Source of the DNA: Cyanobacteriota bacterium
GTDB lineage: Bacteria; Cyanobacteriota; Cyanobacteriia; Cyanobacteriales; Microcoleaceae
Assembly (NCBI GenBank): GCA_025362325.1
Contig: JANYGO010000051.1
Span: 1-45,302 of the forward strand
Direction: 5' to 3'
DNA length: 45,302 nucleotides
The first letter of the stretch is position 1. Each line of letters opens with the position of its first letter. Under the pieces are notes generated by a model that saw nothing but the letters and a program-made list of their open reading frames with translations, was not told the DNA's origin and did no database searches. Of the stretch, positions 26,146 to 34,399 are shown piece by piece. A program made the translations under genes and the position numbers.

Positions 26146-27594
26146 ATGCTGAATACTATGCTGAATACTATATTTACTCAACGGCGAGGCAGTTCGATCG
26201 CCCGATCGCCCGATCAAACCACTAAAACCAGTAAAACCAATAAAACCAATCTACTCGCTGCTGTAAATACTTGGCTAGCCGTGTGTCTGCTGGCTGCTGT
26301 CACAGCTTGTGCAAACAGCCCCAACAGTAAGCTCCTCGAAGAATCCGTAGCCGCCGATCCAAAATTACAACAAAATCCAGTGGTTTTCTCGAACCCGTCA
26401 CCAGCGACAGCAGTTGAAACAAACTCTACAGCCAAACTTCCTCCCGATTTCCCGACAGAGATTCCACTCTATCCTAATGCTCAGTTAATCGATGTTGGTG
26501 CGCCAACCGATGCGTCGCAAAAAAACGTGCGGCTGCGCTGGGAAAGCACAGATCCGGTTAATTCGGTTCAGAACTTTTATCAGTTAGAGTTTGGGCGCCG
26601 CAACTGGAAAATAGTCAGCCTCCCAACCGCCGACGGACAAGGTTCCTTAGTCGCAACCCGAGATAATTTGCGGGTAACAGTGTCACTTTCTCCTACTCAA
26701 AAAGTAGGGGGTTCTACAGAATTTGCGATCGACTACAGCAAAGAGGGCCCAGAAATTGCAGCCAGTCCTCAACCTAACAATTCCGAGTCTAGCGCATCTC
26801 CAACCGCTTCACCAACTCCATCTAATTCAGAGGGAACTACTCCAACGCCATCGGCTTCGCCAAAATCAGCAAAAGTTAGCCAATTAGACAGTCAAATTCC
26901 TCAACAGTTGCGGCAGTATGTGGCAGATTTGGCTCAGTTGGAAGTGCTGAAAGTGCGATCCTCTCCGAGGGCTTCGCTAACGACAAAAAGTGCTAATTTA
27001 GAAACTGGCAACACTTTGCCCGAACCCAACAAAATTGTCACTCGCCGCGAATACGCCCGCTGGTTAGTAGCAGCAAACAATCAGATTTATACTAGCCGTC
27101 AAGCGAAACAAATTAGATTAGCAGTAGATTCTAGCGAACCGGCCTTTTCTGACATACCCAAAACAGACCCGGATTTTTCAGCAATTCAAGGTTTAGCAGA
27201 AGCCGGTTTAATTCCGAGTTCGCTTTCTGGAGAAACTAAAGATGTGAAATTTCGCGCGGATGCACCTTTGACTCGCGAAACAATGATTCTCTGGAAAGTA
27301 CCATTAGATACTCGTCAAGTGTTGCCGACAGCTAACATTGACGGAGTGAAAGAAAAGTGGGGTTTTCAAGATGCTTCTAAGATTGATTCCCAGGCGTCGC
27401 GGGCAATTTTAGCTGATTTTAACAATGGAGATTTGGCGAATATTCGTCGCGTTTTTGGTTTTACTACTCTGTTTCAGCCCAAGAAATCCGTGACTCGCGC
27501 CGAAGCGGCTGCTAGTTTGTGGTATTTTGGCATTCAAGATCAGGGATTGTCGGCTAAAGATGCTCTGGAAGCAAAGTCTCAACCTACTCAGTAG
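26146..27594 (+). CDS. SLH-domain lipoprotein
   Basis: 482 residues. A lipoprotein-type signal (hydrophobic 'TWLAVCLLAAVTAC', lipobox V-T-A-C near residue 55) follows an unusually long N-terminal leader of about 40 residues. Residues ~95-215 form a globular domain ('FPTEIPLYPNAQLIDVG', 'VRLRWESTDPVNSVQNFY'). Residues ~215-245 are a Ser/Pro/Thr linker. The C-terminal ~200 residues contain S-layer homology segments: 'VTRREYARWLVAANN', 'FSDIPKTDPDFSAIQGLAEAGLI' and 'SVTRAEAAASLWYFG'. SLH domains bind pyruvylated cell-wall polymers or link outer membrane and peptidoglycan in cyanobacteria. GAGGG lies just upstream of the ATG. A shorter start inside the leader is possible. Confidence 0.85.
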   Translation: MLNTMLNTIFTQRRGSSIARSPDQTTKTSKTNKTNLLAAVNTWLAVCLLAAVTACANSPNSKLLEESVAADPKLQQNPVVFSNPSPATAVETNSTAKLPPDFPTEIPLYPNAQLIDVGAPTDASQKNVRLRWESTDPVNSVQNFYQLEFGRRNWKIVSLPTADGQGSLVATRDNLRVTVSLSPTQKVGGSTEFAIDYSKEGPEIAASPQPNNSESSASPTASPTPSNSEGTTPTPSASPKSAKVSQLDSQIPQQLRQYVADLAQLEVLKVRSSPRASLTTKSANLETGNTLPEPNKIVTRREYARWLVAANNQIYTSRQAKQIRLAVDSSEPAFSDIPKTDPDFSAIQGLAEAGLIPSSLSGETKDVKFRADAPLTRETMILWKVPLDTRQVLPTANIDGVKEKWGFQDASKIDSQASRAILADFNNGDLANIRRVFGFTTLFQPKKSVTRAEAAASLWYFGIQDQGLSAKDALEAKSQPTQ

Positions 27595-27645
27595 AGTTGT
27601 TTGGGGTAGTTAAAAGTTTTAAACCAAGCATCTACTTATAAAAGA

Positions 27646-27707
27646 GGTTCGATCGTTCGGACTTTAGTCCTCAGAACAAGAAGGACTGAAGTCCGAACGA
27701 TCGAACC
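27646..27707. repeat. 62-bp inverted repeat, GGACT(T/G)TAGTCC family
   Basis: Arms 27646-27671 and 27682-27707 (26 bp, one mismatch) are separated by a 10-nt loop. Each arm contains GATCGTTCGGACT or its complement. A sister copy lies at 28996-29059, so the two bracket the 27942-28976 gene. Transcribed, it would form a very stable hairpin. Confidence 0.9.
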
Positions 27708-27941
27708 TTTCCGACACCATACATCGGCCTCTCTGCGCGTGGCCCGGCGCACCCTACGGGATAGATTTTTTTCCCTTAGTCTTAATTTCTGTATCCTTCC
27801 ACACTACCGCCGCATTTTCCTGAAATATTTTGTACGTATTTTAACTAACACTTTTCAAACCTCTCAGTATGATTCCGGATGCAGTAGCGGCCTTAACGAT
27901 AAATGAAAAAGAGTGTTTGAGCTCTGGGAGAGCGTTTTTCA

Positions 27942-28976
27942 ATGTACGATATGACCCGATTCACCCCGCAAGACATGGCGAAATGCAGCTTAGTCCTGCG
28001 CCAGCTCGGTAGAAATACTGCTAGTATGGAAGCCACCTGCCAGAAGATTGTTAAATATATTTACCAACATTTTTGCAATTCGCAAACGGGAGAAAATACC
28101 TGTGTTTTGGTGCGTTTGTTCAAAACTCATCCCTACGGGGAATTAGAAGACTCATTGCAACAATCCGCCCGCCGCTTGATGAACGGTAATTCCCCCGCCG
28201 CCGACATGAAATGCTGGACTTTGCTAGCAGCAGCAGGCGCAGAACCGCAGTGGAATTCTCGGCAGACAGCAGCCGAAAATACTGCTATTCCGTTAGTTAG
28301 GGCCGAATTAGTAGCTGAAATGCCTGCGATTTCGGAAATAATCCGGCAGTTTGGTTTAGACATTCCTACAGTCATCGGAATCGAGCGAGAAAGGTTGCTG
28401 CAATTAGAGCCCGCAGTATTAAATATTTTTCACGTATCAGAGGCAAAAGGCAGCCCCTTGATTCCCGAACAAGATTCCTTAATTATTCCCTACCAAGTCA
28501 AGTCTGTCTTGGGATTTGGGGGACTTCTGCCGTCTGGAAGTTTGTTTGCTGTAGTGATGTTCCTGAAAGTTAAAATTCCCCAAGGTACGGCTGAAATGTT
28601 TAAATATTTGGCACTTAGTGTCAAAACAGCCCTGTCGCTTTCTGACGAAGAAGTTGTCTTTAATTCCTCAATGAATGCTGCCAATTTTGTGAAAAATAAC
28701 AATATTTACGAAACAGAATTACTGGAATATCAAGTGGCAAATCTGATTCAATTGCTGGATTTTTCGGAACAGGAAATGCTCAGACAAGCCGATCGTTTTC
28801 AACGGATAATTGACAAGTTGCAGCGGGAACTTGCCGATCGCAAAAACAAGGAACAAGTTTTGCCAGCAAGTCAAGAACCCTTCACAGGCATCCTCAACAT
28901 TGCAAAAGATGGTATTGTTCGCGTCGAGAAAAATCAGGGAAGTCAGCGTTTCAATCAAGGGGAAGAACAGATTTAA
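27942..28976 (+). CDS. Truncated signalling protein: conserved input domain plus partial PAS
   Basis: 344 residues. Residues 1-235 match a recurrent N-terminal input domain of cyanobacterial sensor kinases and cyclases ('MTRFTPQDMAKC..VLRQLG', 'CVLVRLFKTHPYGEL', 'MKCWTLLAAAGAEPQWNSR', 'IIPYQVKSVLGFGGLLPSGSLFAVVMF'). A coiled coil follows (~265-300). The protein then enters a PAS domain at 'FTGILNIAKDGIVRVEKNQGSQRFNQGEEQI' and stops after about 30 of the ~100 PAS residues. No kinase, GGDEF or cyclase output remains. The stop codon is 20 nt before a long inverted repeat. It is probably a remnant of a larger sensor; a stand-alone input module is also possible. GGGAG precedes the ATG by about 10 nt. 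Confidence 0.75.
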   Translation: MYDMTRFTPQDMAKCSLVLRQLGRNTASMEATCQKIVKYIYQHFCNSQTGENTCVLVRLFKTHPYGELEDSLQQSARRLMNGNSPAADMKCWTLLAAAGAEPQWNSRQTAAENTAIPLVRAELVAEMPAISEIIRQFGLDIPTVIGIERERLLQLEPAVLNIFHVSEAKGSPLIPEQDSLIIPYQVKSVLGFGGLLPSGSLFAVVMFLKVKIPQGTAEMFKYLALSVKTALSLSDEEVVFNSSMNAANFVKNNNIYETELLEYQVANLIQLLDFSEQEMLRQADRFQRIIDKLQRELADRKNKEQVLPASQEPFTGILNIAKDGIVRVEKNQGSQRFNQGEEQI

Positions 28977-28995
28977 CCCAAGATCTGTTAAAATT

Positions 28996-29059
28996 GGTTT
29001 GATCGTTCGGACTTCAGTCCTCTGATTTTTAGGAGGACTGAAGTCCGAACGATCGAACC
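28996..29059. repeat. 64-bp inverted repeat, sister of 27646-27707
   Basis: Arms 28996-29022 and 29033-29059 (27 bp, one mismatch) are separated by a 10-nt T-rich loop. Both arms contain TTCGGACTTCAGTCC or its complement. The right end directly abuts the stop codon of the FkbM gene (29060-29062), and the left end is 20 nt after the truncated sensor's stop. Confidence 0.9.
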
Positions 29060-29806
29060 TTATTGAGAGTTCGGGGTTCGGGATGCTAAGATCGAGCCGT
29101 ACCATTTATCTATTGGTGTTTGCTTTCCGATCCGAAATCCTAAGTTTTCAATAACTTGTCGGGTTTCGGCGTGAGTGTGACCAGACCACAAGTGATATTC
29201 TAAAGAAAGGTTTTGCACGAATTGCCAAGTATCTTGGTCTTCAAATAACAACCATTCTGCGCCTTCGCAGTCTACTTTGGCTAAATCGACGCTGCCGCCA
29301 ATTCGCTCGATCGCCCTGCGAAATGATACCATCGGTACGTCGCCGCTTTCGCTGACAGTCGATCGCGTTTTTCCCGATACTTCCCGAATATCGAGGACTA
29401 CTCTACCATCTTCGGCTCCTACAGCCTCCATAAAATATGTAAAATTTGCGATTTGAGATTGATGTTTGAGGTAATTTTCCAAGTTGGGATTAGCTTCGTA
29501 GGCGTGAATCACGGCCTGGGGAAACCTGTTCCTCGCAGCAATCGGAAATAACCCAACATTTGCTCCAATATCAATAATTGTCTTCAGCGATTTGGATAAT
29601 TGTTCGACTCCGTAGCAGTCGTCTAAAAGCACTTCTATAAATTCTCCGTCCATGCCTTTCTCTGAAGGCACGTTGACTTGATGGCGCTTTCCTTGCACAA
29701 GCAAATTATCTGGCAATTGAAAACTAGCAACTCTGTTAAATTTTATTCCTAACTTTTTTGCTCTAATTTGGCGCTGCATCAGTTGCACTAATTTATTGAA
29801 AAGCAT
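29060..29806 (-). CDS. FkbM-family SAM-dependent methyltransferase
   Basis: 248 residues. The SAM-binding motif I is 'IIDIGANVGLFPIAARNRFPQAVIHAYEANP' (~76-106), with the acidic residue of motif II in 'AYEANP'. 'RAIERIGGSVDLAKVDCEGAEWLLFED' (~160-190) is the FkbM signature (DxxKxDxEGxE-like). FkbM enzymes methylate hydroxyls of sugars, polyketides or peptides; the substrate here is unknown and no glycan or polyketide cluster is near. There is no signal peptide. The stop codon coincides with the edge of an inverted repeat, so the last residues may have been supplied by the repeat insertion. Confidence 0.88.
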   Translation of the reverse strand: MLFNKLVQLMQRQIRAKKLGIKFNRVASFQLPDNLLVQGKRHQVNVPSEKGMDGEFIEVLLDDCYGVEQLSKSLKTIIDIGANVGLFPIAARNRFPQAVIHAYEANPNLENYLKHQSQIANFTYFMEAVGAEDGRVVLDIREVSGKTRSTVSESGDVPMVSFRRAIERIGGSVDLAKVDCEGAEWLLFEDQDTWQFVQNLSLEYHLWSGHTHAETRQVIENLGFRIGKQTPIDKWYGSILASRTPNSQ

Positions 29807-29875
29807 AGGGAAATATTGAGAATATTTTCAAGTTTATGATAACAATATTTCGGACTATATCTCACGTAGGGGGCG

Positions 29876-29945
29876 AGAAACCGGGTTTCTACGAGTTTTG
29901 GGTTGGGTAACGAGAAATCTCGGAAGAAACCGGGTTTCTGAGGTC
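29876..29945. repeat. Paired AGAAACCGGGTTTCT palindromes
   Basis: Perfect copies lie at 29876-29890 and 29925-29939, 34 nt apart, with CTACGAGTTTT between as in the 1405-1468 copy, where the first palindrome is also followed by ACGAGTTTT. A GTAAGGTGCGTCGC segment follows at 29955. The surrounding region 29807-30132 contains no gene. Confidence 0.85.
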
Positions 29946-30132
29946 AGTATTTGTAAGGTGCGTCGCTTAGAAATTATCGATTGAATGCTGCATGATTTTC
30001 AATGGCGACACACCCTACGACTACTGTTACATGAGTTGGAAAAATTGTATTACTTCAAAAAATAGGATTACTAGAGAGAGTTAATCTGCTTTAATATATG
30101 TCAAAATGCGCTCCAAAACACGAGAATCAAAA

Positions 30133-31179
30133 ATGTTAGAGTTCGATCGCCTGTTCCAAACAATCGAAGAATTAGTCATGCTGCACTCCCCCAGCGGTGT
30201 AGAGTCGGAAATTAACCAGCGGTTGATGGAAAAGTTCGCCGCCCTGGGAGTGAATGCTTGGATCGATCGCGCGGACAATGCGATCGCCCTAATTAAGGGC
30301 CGCAATCCTTCTAAGTCGATCGCCATTACCGCCCACAAAGACGAAATTGGCGCCCTAGTTAAAACAATAGGCGAGATCGGCCGCATCGAAGTCCGCAGAT
30401 TGGGTGGCGCGTTTCCTTGGGTTTACGGCGAAGGCGTTGTCGATTTGCTCGGAGACAAGCAAACAATTAGCGGCATTCTCAGCTTTGGGAGTCGCCACGT
30501 TTCTCACGAATCCCCCCAAAAAGCTCAGCAGGAAGATGTTTCTTTAAAGTGGGAAAATGCCTGGATCGAAACTAAGTGTACCGCCGAGGAATTAGCCGAG
30601 GCGGGAATTCGACCGGGCACGCGGATGGTGGTGGGAAAGCACCGCAAACGCCCGCTGCGGCTGAAGGATTGGATCGCAAGCTACACCCTCGACAATAAGG
30701 CTTCTGTGGCGATTTTGCTGGCTTTGGCGGAATGTTTGAAAGAGCCTGCGGTGAATGTTTATTTGGTAGCGTCGGCGAAGGAGGAGGTTGGGGCGATCGG
30801 GGCTTTGTATTTTACGCAGCGGCAACCGTTGGACGCGCTGATTGCTTTGGAAATTTGCCCTCTGGCGCCAGAATACCTGATCGACGACGGCGAAAACCCG
30901 GTTTTGCTGGTTCAGGACGGCTACGGAGTTTACGATGAAGGATTGAACGGGGAGTTGCGCGCCGCAGCCGCAGCAGCCGATGTAGATGTACAGTTGGCGG
31001 TAATTAGCGGTTTTGGGAGCGATGCTTCGATCGCCATGAAGTTAGGGCACGTAGCCCGCGCCGCTTGTTTGGCTTTCCCCACCCAGAACACCCACGGGTT
31101 CGAGATTGCTCACTTGGGGGCGATCGGCAACTGCGCCGCCATCCTGAAAGCTTACTGCGAGGGGCTTTCGGACGAATAG
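30133..31179 (+). CDS. M42-family metallo-aminopeptidase
   Basis: 348 residues from ATG 30133 ('MLEFDRLFQTIEELVMLHSPSGVE', the family's usual beginning); the ATG at 30106 adds nine residues. Metal-binding and catalytic segments of peptidase family M42 (glutamyl/deblocking aminopeptidase, FrvX-like): 'AITAHKDEIGALVK' (His, Asp), 'SYTLDNKASVAILLAL' (bridging Asp), 'ASAKEEVGAIGA' (Glu general base and Glu ligand) and 'PTQNTHGFEIAHLGAI' (His). These cytosolic dodecameric enzymes trim N-terminal residues from peptides. tRNA-Glu lies 90 nt downstream on the same strand but has its own promoter-like sequence. Confidence 0.9.
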   Translation: MLEFDRLFQTIEELVMLHSPSGVESEINQRLMEKFAALGVNAWIDRADNAIALIKGRNPSKSIAITAHKDEIGALVKTIGEIGRIEVRRLGGAFPWVYGEGVVDLLGDKQTISGILSFGSRHVSHESPQKAQQEDVSLKWENAWIETKCTAEELAEAGIRPGTRMVVGKHRKRPLRLKDWIASYTLDNKASVAILLALAECLKEPAVNVYLVASAKEEVGAIGALYFTQRQPLDALIALEICPLAPEYLIDDGENPVLLVQDGYGVYDEGLNGELRAAAAAADVDVQLAVISGFGSDASIAMKLGHVARAACLAFPTQNTHGFEIAHLGAIGNCAAILKAYCEGLSDE

Positions 31180-31201
31180 CAAAAAAACTTTCGCAAAGTA
31201 G

Positions 31202-31230
31202 TTGACAGATTGGGAAAGATTAGTTAATGT
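31202..31230 (+). promoter_or_regulatory. Candidate promoter of tRNA-Glu
   Basis: TTGACA (31202-31207, perfect -35) is spaced 17 bp from TAATGT (31225-31230, imperfect -10), ending 38 nt before the tRNA. A shifted -10 (TAATAA at 31230) is also possible. Confidence 0.5.
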
Positions 31231-31268
31231 AATAAAGGTGCGGAACACAAGCAAACGCAACAAAACGC

Positions 31269-31341
31269 GCCCCCATCGTCTAGAGGCCTAGGACACATCC
31301 CTTTCACGGATGCGACGGGGATTCGAATTCCCCTGGGGGTA
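31269..31341 (+). tRNA. trnE-UUC: tRNA-Glu (UUC)
   Basis: 73 nt. The acceptor stem GCCCCCA pairs with TGGGGGT (31334-31340, G-U at the first pair). The anticodon loop CTTTCAC carries TTC between stems CATCC and GGATG, and the T-arm is GGGGATTCGAATTCCCC. CCA is not encoded. In cyanobacteria this tRNA serves protein synthesis and also supplies glutamyl-tRNA for 5-aminolevulinate, the first step of chlorophyll and haem synthesis by the C5 pathway. Confidence 0.96.
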
Positions 31342-31394
31342 TTGAAAATTTAAGTTTGATATCAAAATGATATCTAGTAATTGGTAAAGCCCAC

Positions 31395-31452
31395 AAGCCG
31401 AATCCAAACGCTAGGTATCGTTTTTGTTTTGGCGCTCGGCTTCTGGCCCGCT
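31395..31452 (+). terminator. Possible tRNA-Glu terminator
   Basis: AAGCCGA (31395-31401) pairs with TCGGCTT (31436-31442), with partial pairing inside (CAAAC with GTTTTG), followed by CTTTTAG. It lies about 54 nt past the tRNA. The U-run is short, so this is tentative. Confidence 0.35.
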
Positions 31453-31457
31453 TTTAG

Positions 31458-31842
31458 TTAATTGTGCAAATCCTTTTCAATCAAATCGATCAATTCAAGA
31501 ATATTAATTAAACAGCTAGGTTCAACATTTGACTCTTCCCGAATATGAACGTGATGGGGAAAATTGGGTAAGTTCGGGAAATGCTCGACATTATCCCACC
31601 GCTTCCGTAAAGTTTGCTGGGTTTCATCCATCCACTGATATCGATAACTTTCCGTGATGCAACGATTATTGAGAACCGTAAAAAATTCTACAACTTCTAA
31701 AAAATCCCATTCTTGAGGGTTAACCAAGCGCGAAAATATCCGCTTTCGAGCAATGCTCGTTCTTTAACAATTACACAGAGTTGACAGCCAAGCTAGCCAG
31801 CAACTTGGCTTTAATTTCCGCGATATACTGGGCTGATATCAT
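31458..31842 (-). pseudogene. TumE-type (DUF6516) toxin gene, two frameshifts
   Basis: Only the last 89 codons are open, but three frames join into one 127-residue TumE/DUF6516 protein. From ATG 31842 the frame reads 'MISAQYIAEIKAKLLASLAVNSV' and hits TAA. Removing a duplicated GT (about 31768-31772) restores 'IVKERALLESGYFRAWLTLKNG'. Adding one G in GGGATTTTTT (about 31710) restores 'DFLEVVEFF', continuing to 'YRYQWMDETQQTLRKRWDN' and 'FPNLPNFPHHVHI', hallmark blocks of the family. The net correction of 1 nt makes 385 nt into 128 codons, supporting the reconstruction. Family members are toxins of toxin-antitoxin modules. The ATG overlaps the upstream gene's TGA (ATGA), indicating translational coupling to the antitoxin. 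Confidence 0.8.
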
Positions 31843-32165
31843 GCTGGGGAATTAGAGAGAAGAATCTGCCAGCGTTCTCCAACAGAAGACCACATTTGAT
31901 AAAAAGAACTCCACTCGACAAAATCAAGATCATCTCCTAATTGTCCAGCCCTAAATTTTGGGTAAAATTCAGCGGATGACATTTGATACTGGGTTTCGTA
32001 TTGCTTTAAATCTGTTTCTAGTTCTGCGGCTTGTTGTTGAGCAATCGTAATTTCGTGGGCGATGATTTTTTGGAGCGCTCGTTCTACAACTTCGCTCACT
32101 TCGCCTCGGTTATAGAGTGTTTCTAAAATTTTGAGCTGTTCCAGAATTTGATTTTGGGTTGCCAT
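31839..32165 (-). CDS. Putative antitoxin of the TumE-type module
   Basis: 108 residues, acidic and mostly helical. The N-terminal part ('ILEQLKILETLYNRGEVSEVVERALQKIIAHEIT') reads as two helices with a possible DNA-binding or dimerisation role. The C-terminal part ('SSAEFYPKFRAGQLGDDLDFVEWSSFYQMWSSV') is a tail motif I associate with antitoxins of cyanobacterial toxin-antitoxin pairs. Its TGA stop overlaps the ATG of the TumE-type toxin by 4 nt (ATGA), the classic antitoxin-first arrangement. The gene is intact while the toxin is frameshifted. The antitoxin role is inferred from position and motif; it is not the HTH type of the original TumA. Confidence 0.7.
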   Translation of the reverse strand: MATQNQILEQLKILETLYNRGEVSEVVERALQKIIAHEITIAQQQAAELETDLKQYETQYQMSSAEFYPKFRAGQLGDDLDFVEWSSFYQMWSSVGERWQILLSNSPA

Positions 32166-32235
32166 TGCCGAAGGGTGGATAATTTGGCTTGAATTGAGTT
32201 TAACTTAATTTAATTTGAATGTGGGAAGGGCGATC

Positions 32236-32273
32236 GCACTGCACTCGGAAAATTATTATTTCGAGTGCAGTGC
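32236..32273. other. Perfect 12-bp inverted repeat GCACTGCACTCG
   Basis: GCACTGCACTCG (32236-32247) and CGAGTGCAGTGC (32262-32273) flank a 14-nt AT-rich loop. It lies between the start of the antitoxin gene and the 3' end of the ABC1 kinase gene. There is no U-run on the minus strand, so it may be a 3' hairpin of the kinase transcript or an operator near the toxin-antitoxin promoter. Degenerate ATTACCCATTACC repeats follow at 32281-32330. Confidence 0.6.
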
Positions 32274-32338
32274 GGAAACCACATTCCCAATTACCCATTA
32301 CCAATTACTAATTACCCATTACCCATTCCCGAGCATAT

Positions 32339-34018
32339 TTATTTCTCAGCCATTTTATCGAGTTTTTCCTTAACCAATAAATCGAAGAAAGCACGCAGCA
32401 AAAATAAGCCACCGCATCCCGCAACAGCAAAAGCGACGATCGCCCCCGTTTGATATCCGCCCACCAGCAGCACTGCACCCGACAGCACCCCAAAACCAGT
32501 CACACAGGCAAAAATCAGAGTCTTAAGGGCTAAATTGATGCGTTTCAGGGCGCGATCGCTCTCGATGTTGCGGACGCGAATTTGCAGCTCCCCATCTTCA
32601 ATCCGCCGCTCCAAACGCTTGAGGAAAACTTGCGATTTGCTCGGCTGTTGCAACTTGTAGGTAATAAAAGTTCGCGCTTGTTTTGCCAATTCTCCGATCG
32701 CACTTCCCCGCCCTTTGCTCACCGCAATACTCTTGACAAAAGGCTGAGCCGATGCTAGGAAATTGTAGTGAGGATCGAGAGTTCTAGCAATGCCGTCGAG
32801 AGTCGTCACCGACTTGACAATAAACATCATTTGTGCTGGCAGGCGAAACGGTTGCTGCTCGAACATGATGTAAAGTTCGTTCTTAATTTCATTAAAAGCT
32901 TGAAAGTCGATCGGCTTATCAATAAACTTATCCAACAGAAAAGTAATCAGCCTCCGCACCGGCATCATATCCGGCATCGGCTCAACTAAGCCGATCGTAA
33001 TTAAAGTATCCAGTAACTCATCAGTATCCTTTCTCATCACAGCAAAAAAAGTCTTGACCATTTGGTCTTTAGCCAGAGACTTCACCTCTGCCATCATCCC
33101 AAAATCGTAAAAAATTAAGCTACCATCTTCAGTTACTGCCAAATTGCCCGGATGCGGGTCAGCTTGAAAAAAGCCGTCTAGCAACAATTGCTTTAAATAA
33201 CAACAAATTCCGAGTTGATTGAGCTTGGCAATATCTACTCCAATCGCCTCTAAACTAATCCTATCATCTACCTTAATGCCGGGAACATATTCTAAAGTCA
33301 GCACTTTTTTAGTCGTGTATTGCCAGTAGACTTTCGGGACAATAATCTGAGGAAATTCTTGAAAATTATGGCTAAAGCGATCGGAATTTTTACCTTCTTG
33401 CACGTAGTCGATTTCTTGATATAAAATCTTAAAAAACTCGTGATAAATAGATTCTAGGTCATACTTGCGCGTCCCAGGCAAATGCCGATCGCAAAAACGC
33501 ATCACTTGCCGCACCGCCTTCACATCCAAATCGAATAAACTTTCCAAACCCGGGCGCTGCACCTTTACAATTACATCTTCCCCAGTGTGCAGCCTCGCTT
33601 TGTGCACCTGTCCCAGACTCGCTGCCGCGATCGGCAACGGGTCAAAATCGCGGTACAAAGCATAAATATCCTTGCCTAACTCTGATTCTACAAGAGCGAT
33701 CGCCTCTTCGGAACTAAACTCAGGAACCCGATCCTGCAACTGTTCCAACTCCTTGACATACTCCAGCGGCAACAAATCCGCACGAGTCGAGAGAGACTGC
33801 CCGATTTTAATAAAAGTCGGGCCTAAATCCAGCAAAGTATTGACCAACCAATGAGCGCGAATTCTTCTAGTATGAGGAGAATTATTTTGCAGCAGTCCAT
33901 CCCACCACAAAAAAAACATAAACTTTGCCGTCGCAGAAAAAACGTCTATTTGTCGTGCCAGTGGCGAATATTTAGAACGTTGCCAACGCAGAGTTTTAGG
34001 TGCAGCTTTTGTGAGCAT
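32339..34018 (-). CDS. ABC1/UbiB (AarF)-family atypical kinase
   Basis: 559 residues. Hallmarks of the UbiB/ABC1K family: the KxGQ motif in 'GPTFIKIGQSLSTRADLLPLEYVKEL' (~65-90), the Ala-rich nucleotide loop in 'PIAAASLGQVHKA', the lysine in 'VIVKVQRPG', catalytic 'FQADPHPGN' and metal-binding 'IFYDFGMMAE'. Two hydrophobic helices close the protein ('LIFACVTGFGVLSGAVLLVGG', 'GAIVAFAVAGCGGLFLLRAFF'), anchoring it to membrane. Bacterial UbiB supports ubiquinone synthesis; in cyanobacteria and plastids, relatives govern plastoquinone/tocopherol metabolism and photosystem upkeep. Which role applies cannot be told from context. Length normal. Confidence 0.93.
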   Translation of the reverse strand: MLTKAAPKTLRWQRSKYSPLARQIDVFSATAKFMFFLWWDGLLQNNSPHTRRIRAHWLVNTLLDLGPTFIKIGQSLSTRADLLPLEYVKELEQLQDRVPEFSSEEAIALVESELGKDIYALYRDFDPLPIAAASLGQVHKARLHTGEDVIVKVQRPGLESLFDLDVKAVRQVMRFCDRHLPGTRKYDLESIYHEFFKILYQEIDYVQEGKNSDRFSHNFQEFPQIIVPKVYWQYTTKKVLTLEYVPGIKVDDRISLEAIGVDIAKLNQLGICCYLKQLLLDGFFQADPHPGNLAVTEDGSLIFYDFGMMAEVKSLAKDQMVKTFFAVMRKDTDELLDTLITIGLVEPMPDMMPVRRLITFLLDKFIDKPIDFQAFNEIKNELYIMFEQQPFRLPAQMMFIVKSVTTLDGIARTLDPHYNFLASAQPFVKSIAVSKGRGSAIGELAKQARTFITYKLQQPSKSQVFLKRLERRIEDGELQIRVRNIESDRALKRINLALKTLIFACVTGFGVLSGAVLLVGGYQTGAIVAFAVAGCGGLFLLRAFFDLLVKEKLDKMAEK

Positions 34019-34202
34019 AATATTGGCTATCTAGTTCCATGCACCGCGATGATTTTCTTTTTAGGGGAGATTCCTGGGTTCAAAAACCAGCTTCGATCTA
34101 CAATAAGACGCGTTGCAGGCATTTGAAACAGTTAAAAAAATAGGTTTATTTGGTCAAGACTGTGTAATAAGCTAATCCAGTTATACGACCATAGTTAAGT
34201 TC

Positions 34203-34262
34203 GTAGTAAGGACTTTAGTCCTTATTAATTGAGCGAGAGAGGACTTTAGTCCTCACTACAAA
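34203..34262. repeat. Two GGACTTTAGTCC palindromes with TAGTAAGG/CCTCACTA flanks
   Basis: AAGGACTTTAGTCCTT (34208-34223) and GAGGACTTTAGTCCTC (34239-34254) lie in the 381-nt gene-free gap between the ABC1 kinase and the histidine kinase genes. Outer GTTCGTAGTAA and CACTACAAAC arms could also pair. Same family as 8763 and 41030. Confidence 0.85.
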
Positions 34263-34399
34263 CATCAGCAATTTAGACGCGCCACCAGACAAACAATTCA
34301 AACAGGAGAATTTGGTAGCGTTTGCCACAGTTCCCCATCTCCCTATCAAGGCAAGTCTTCCCCTGTTCCCTGCCAATTAAGGGCCGCTTCTCAACCGAA

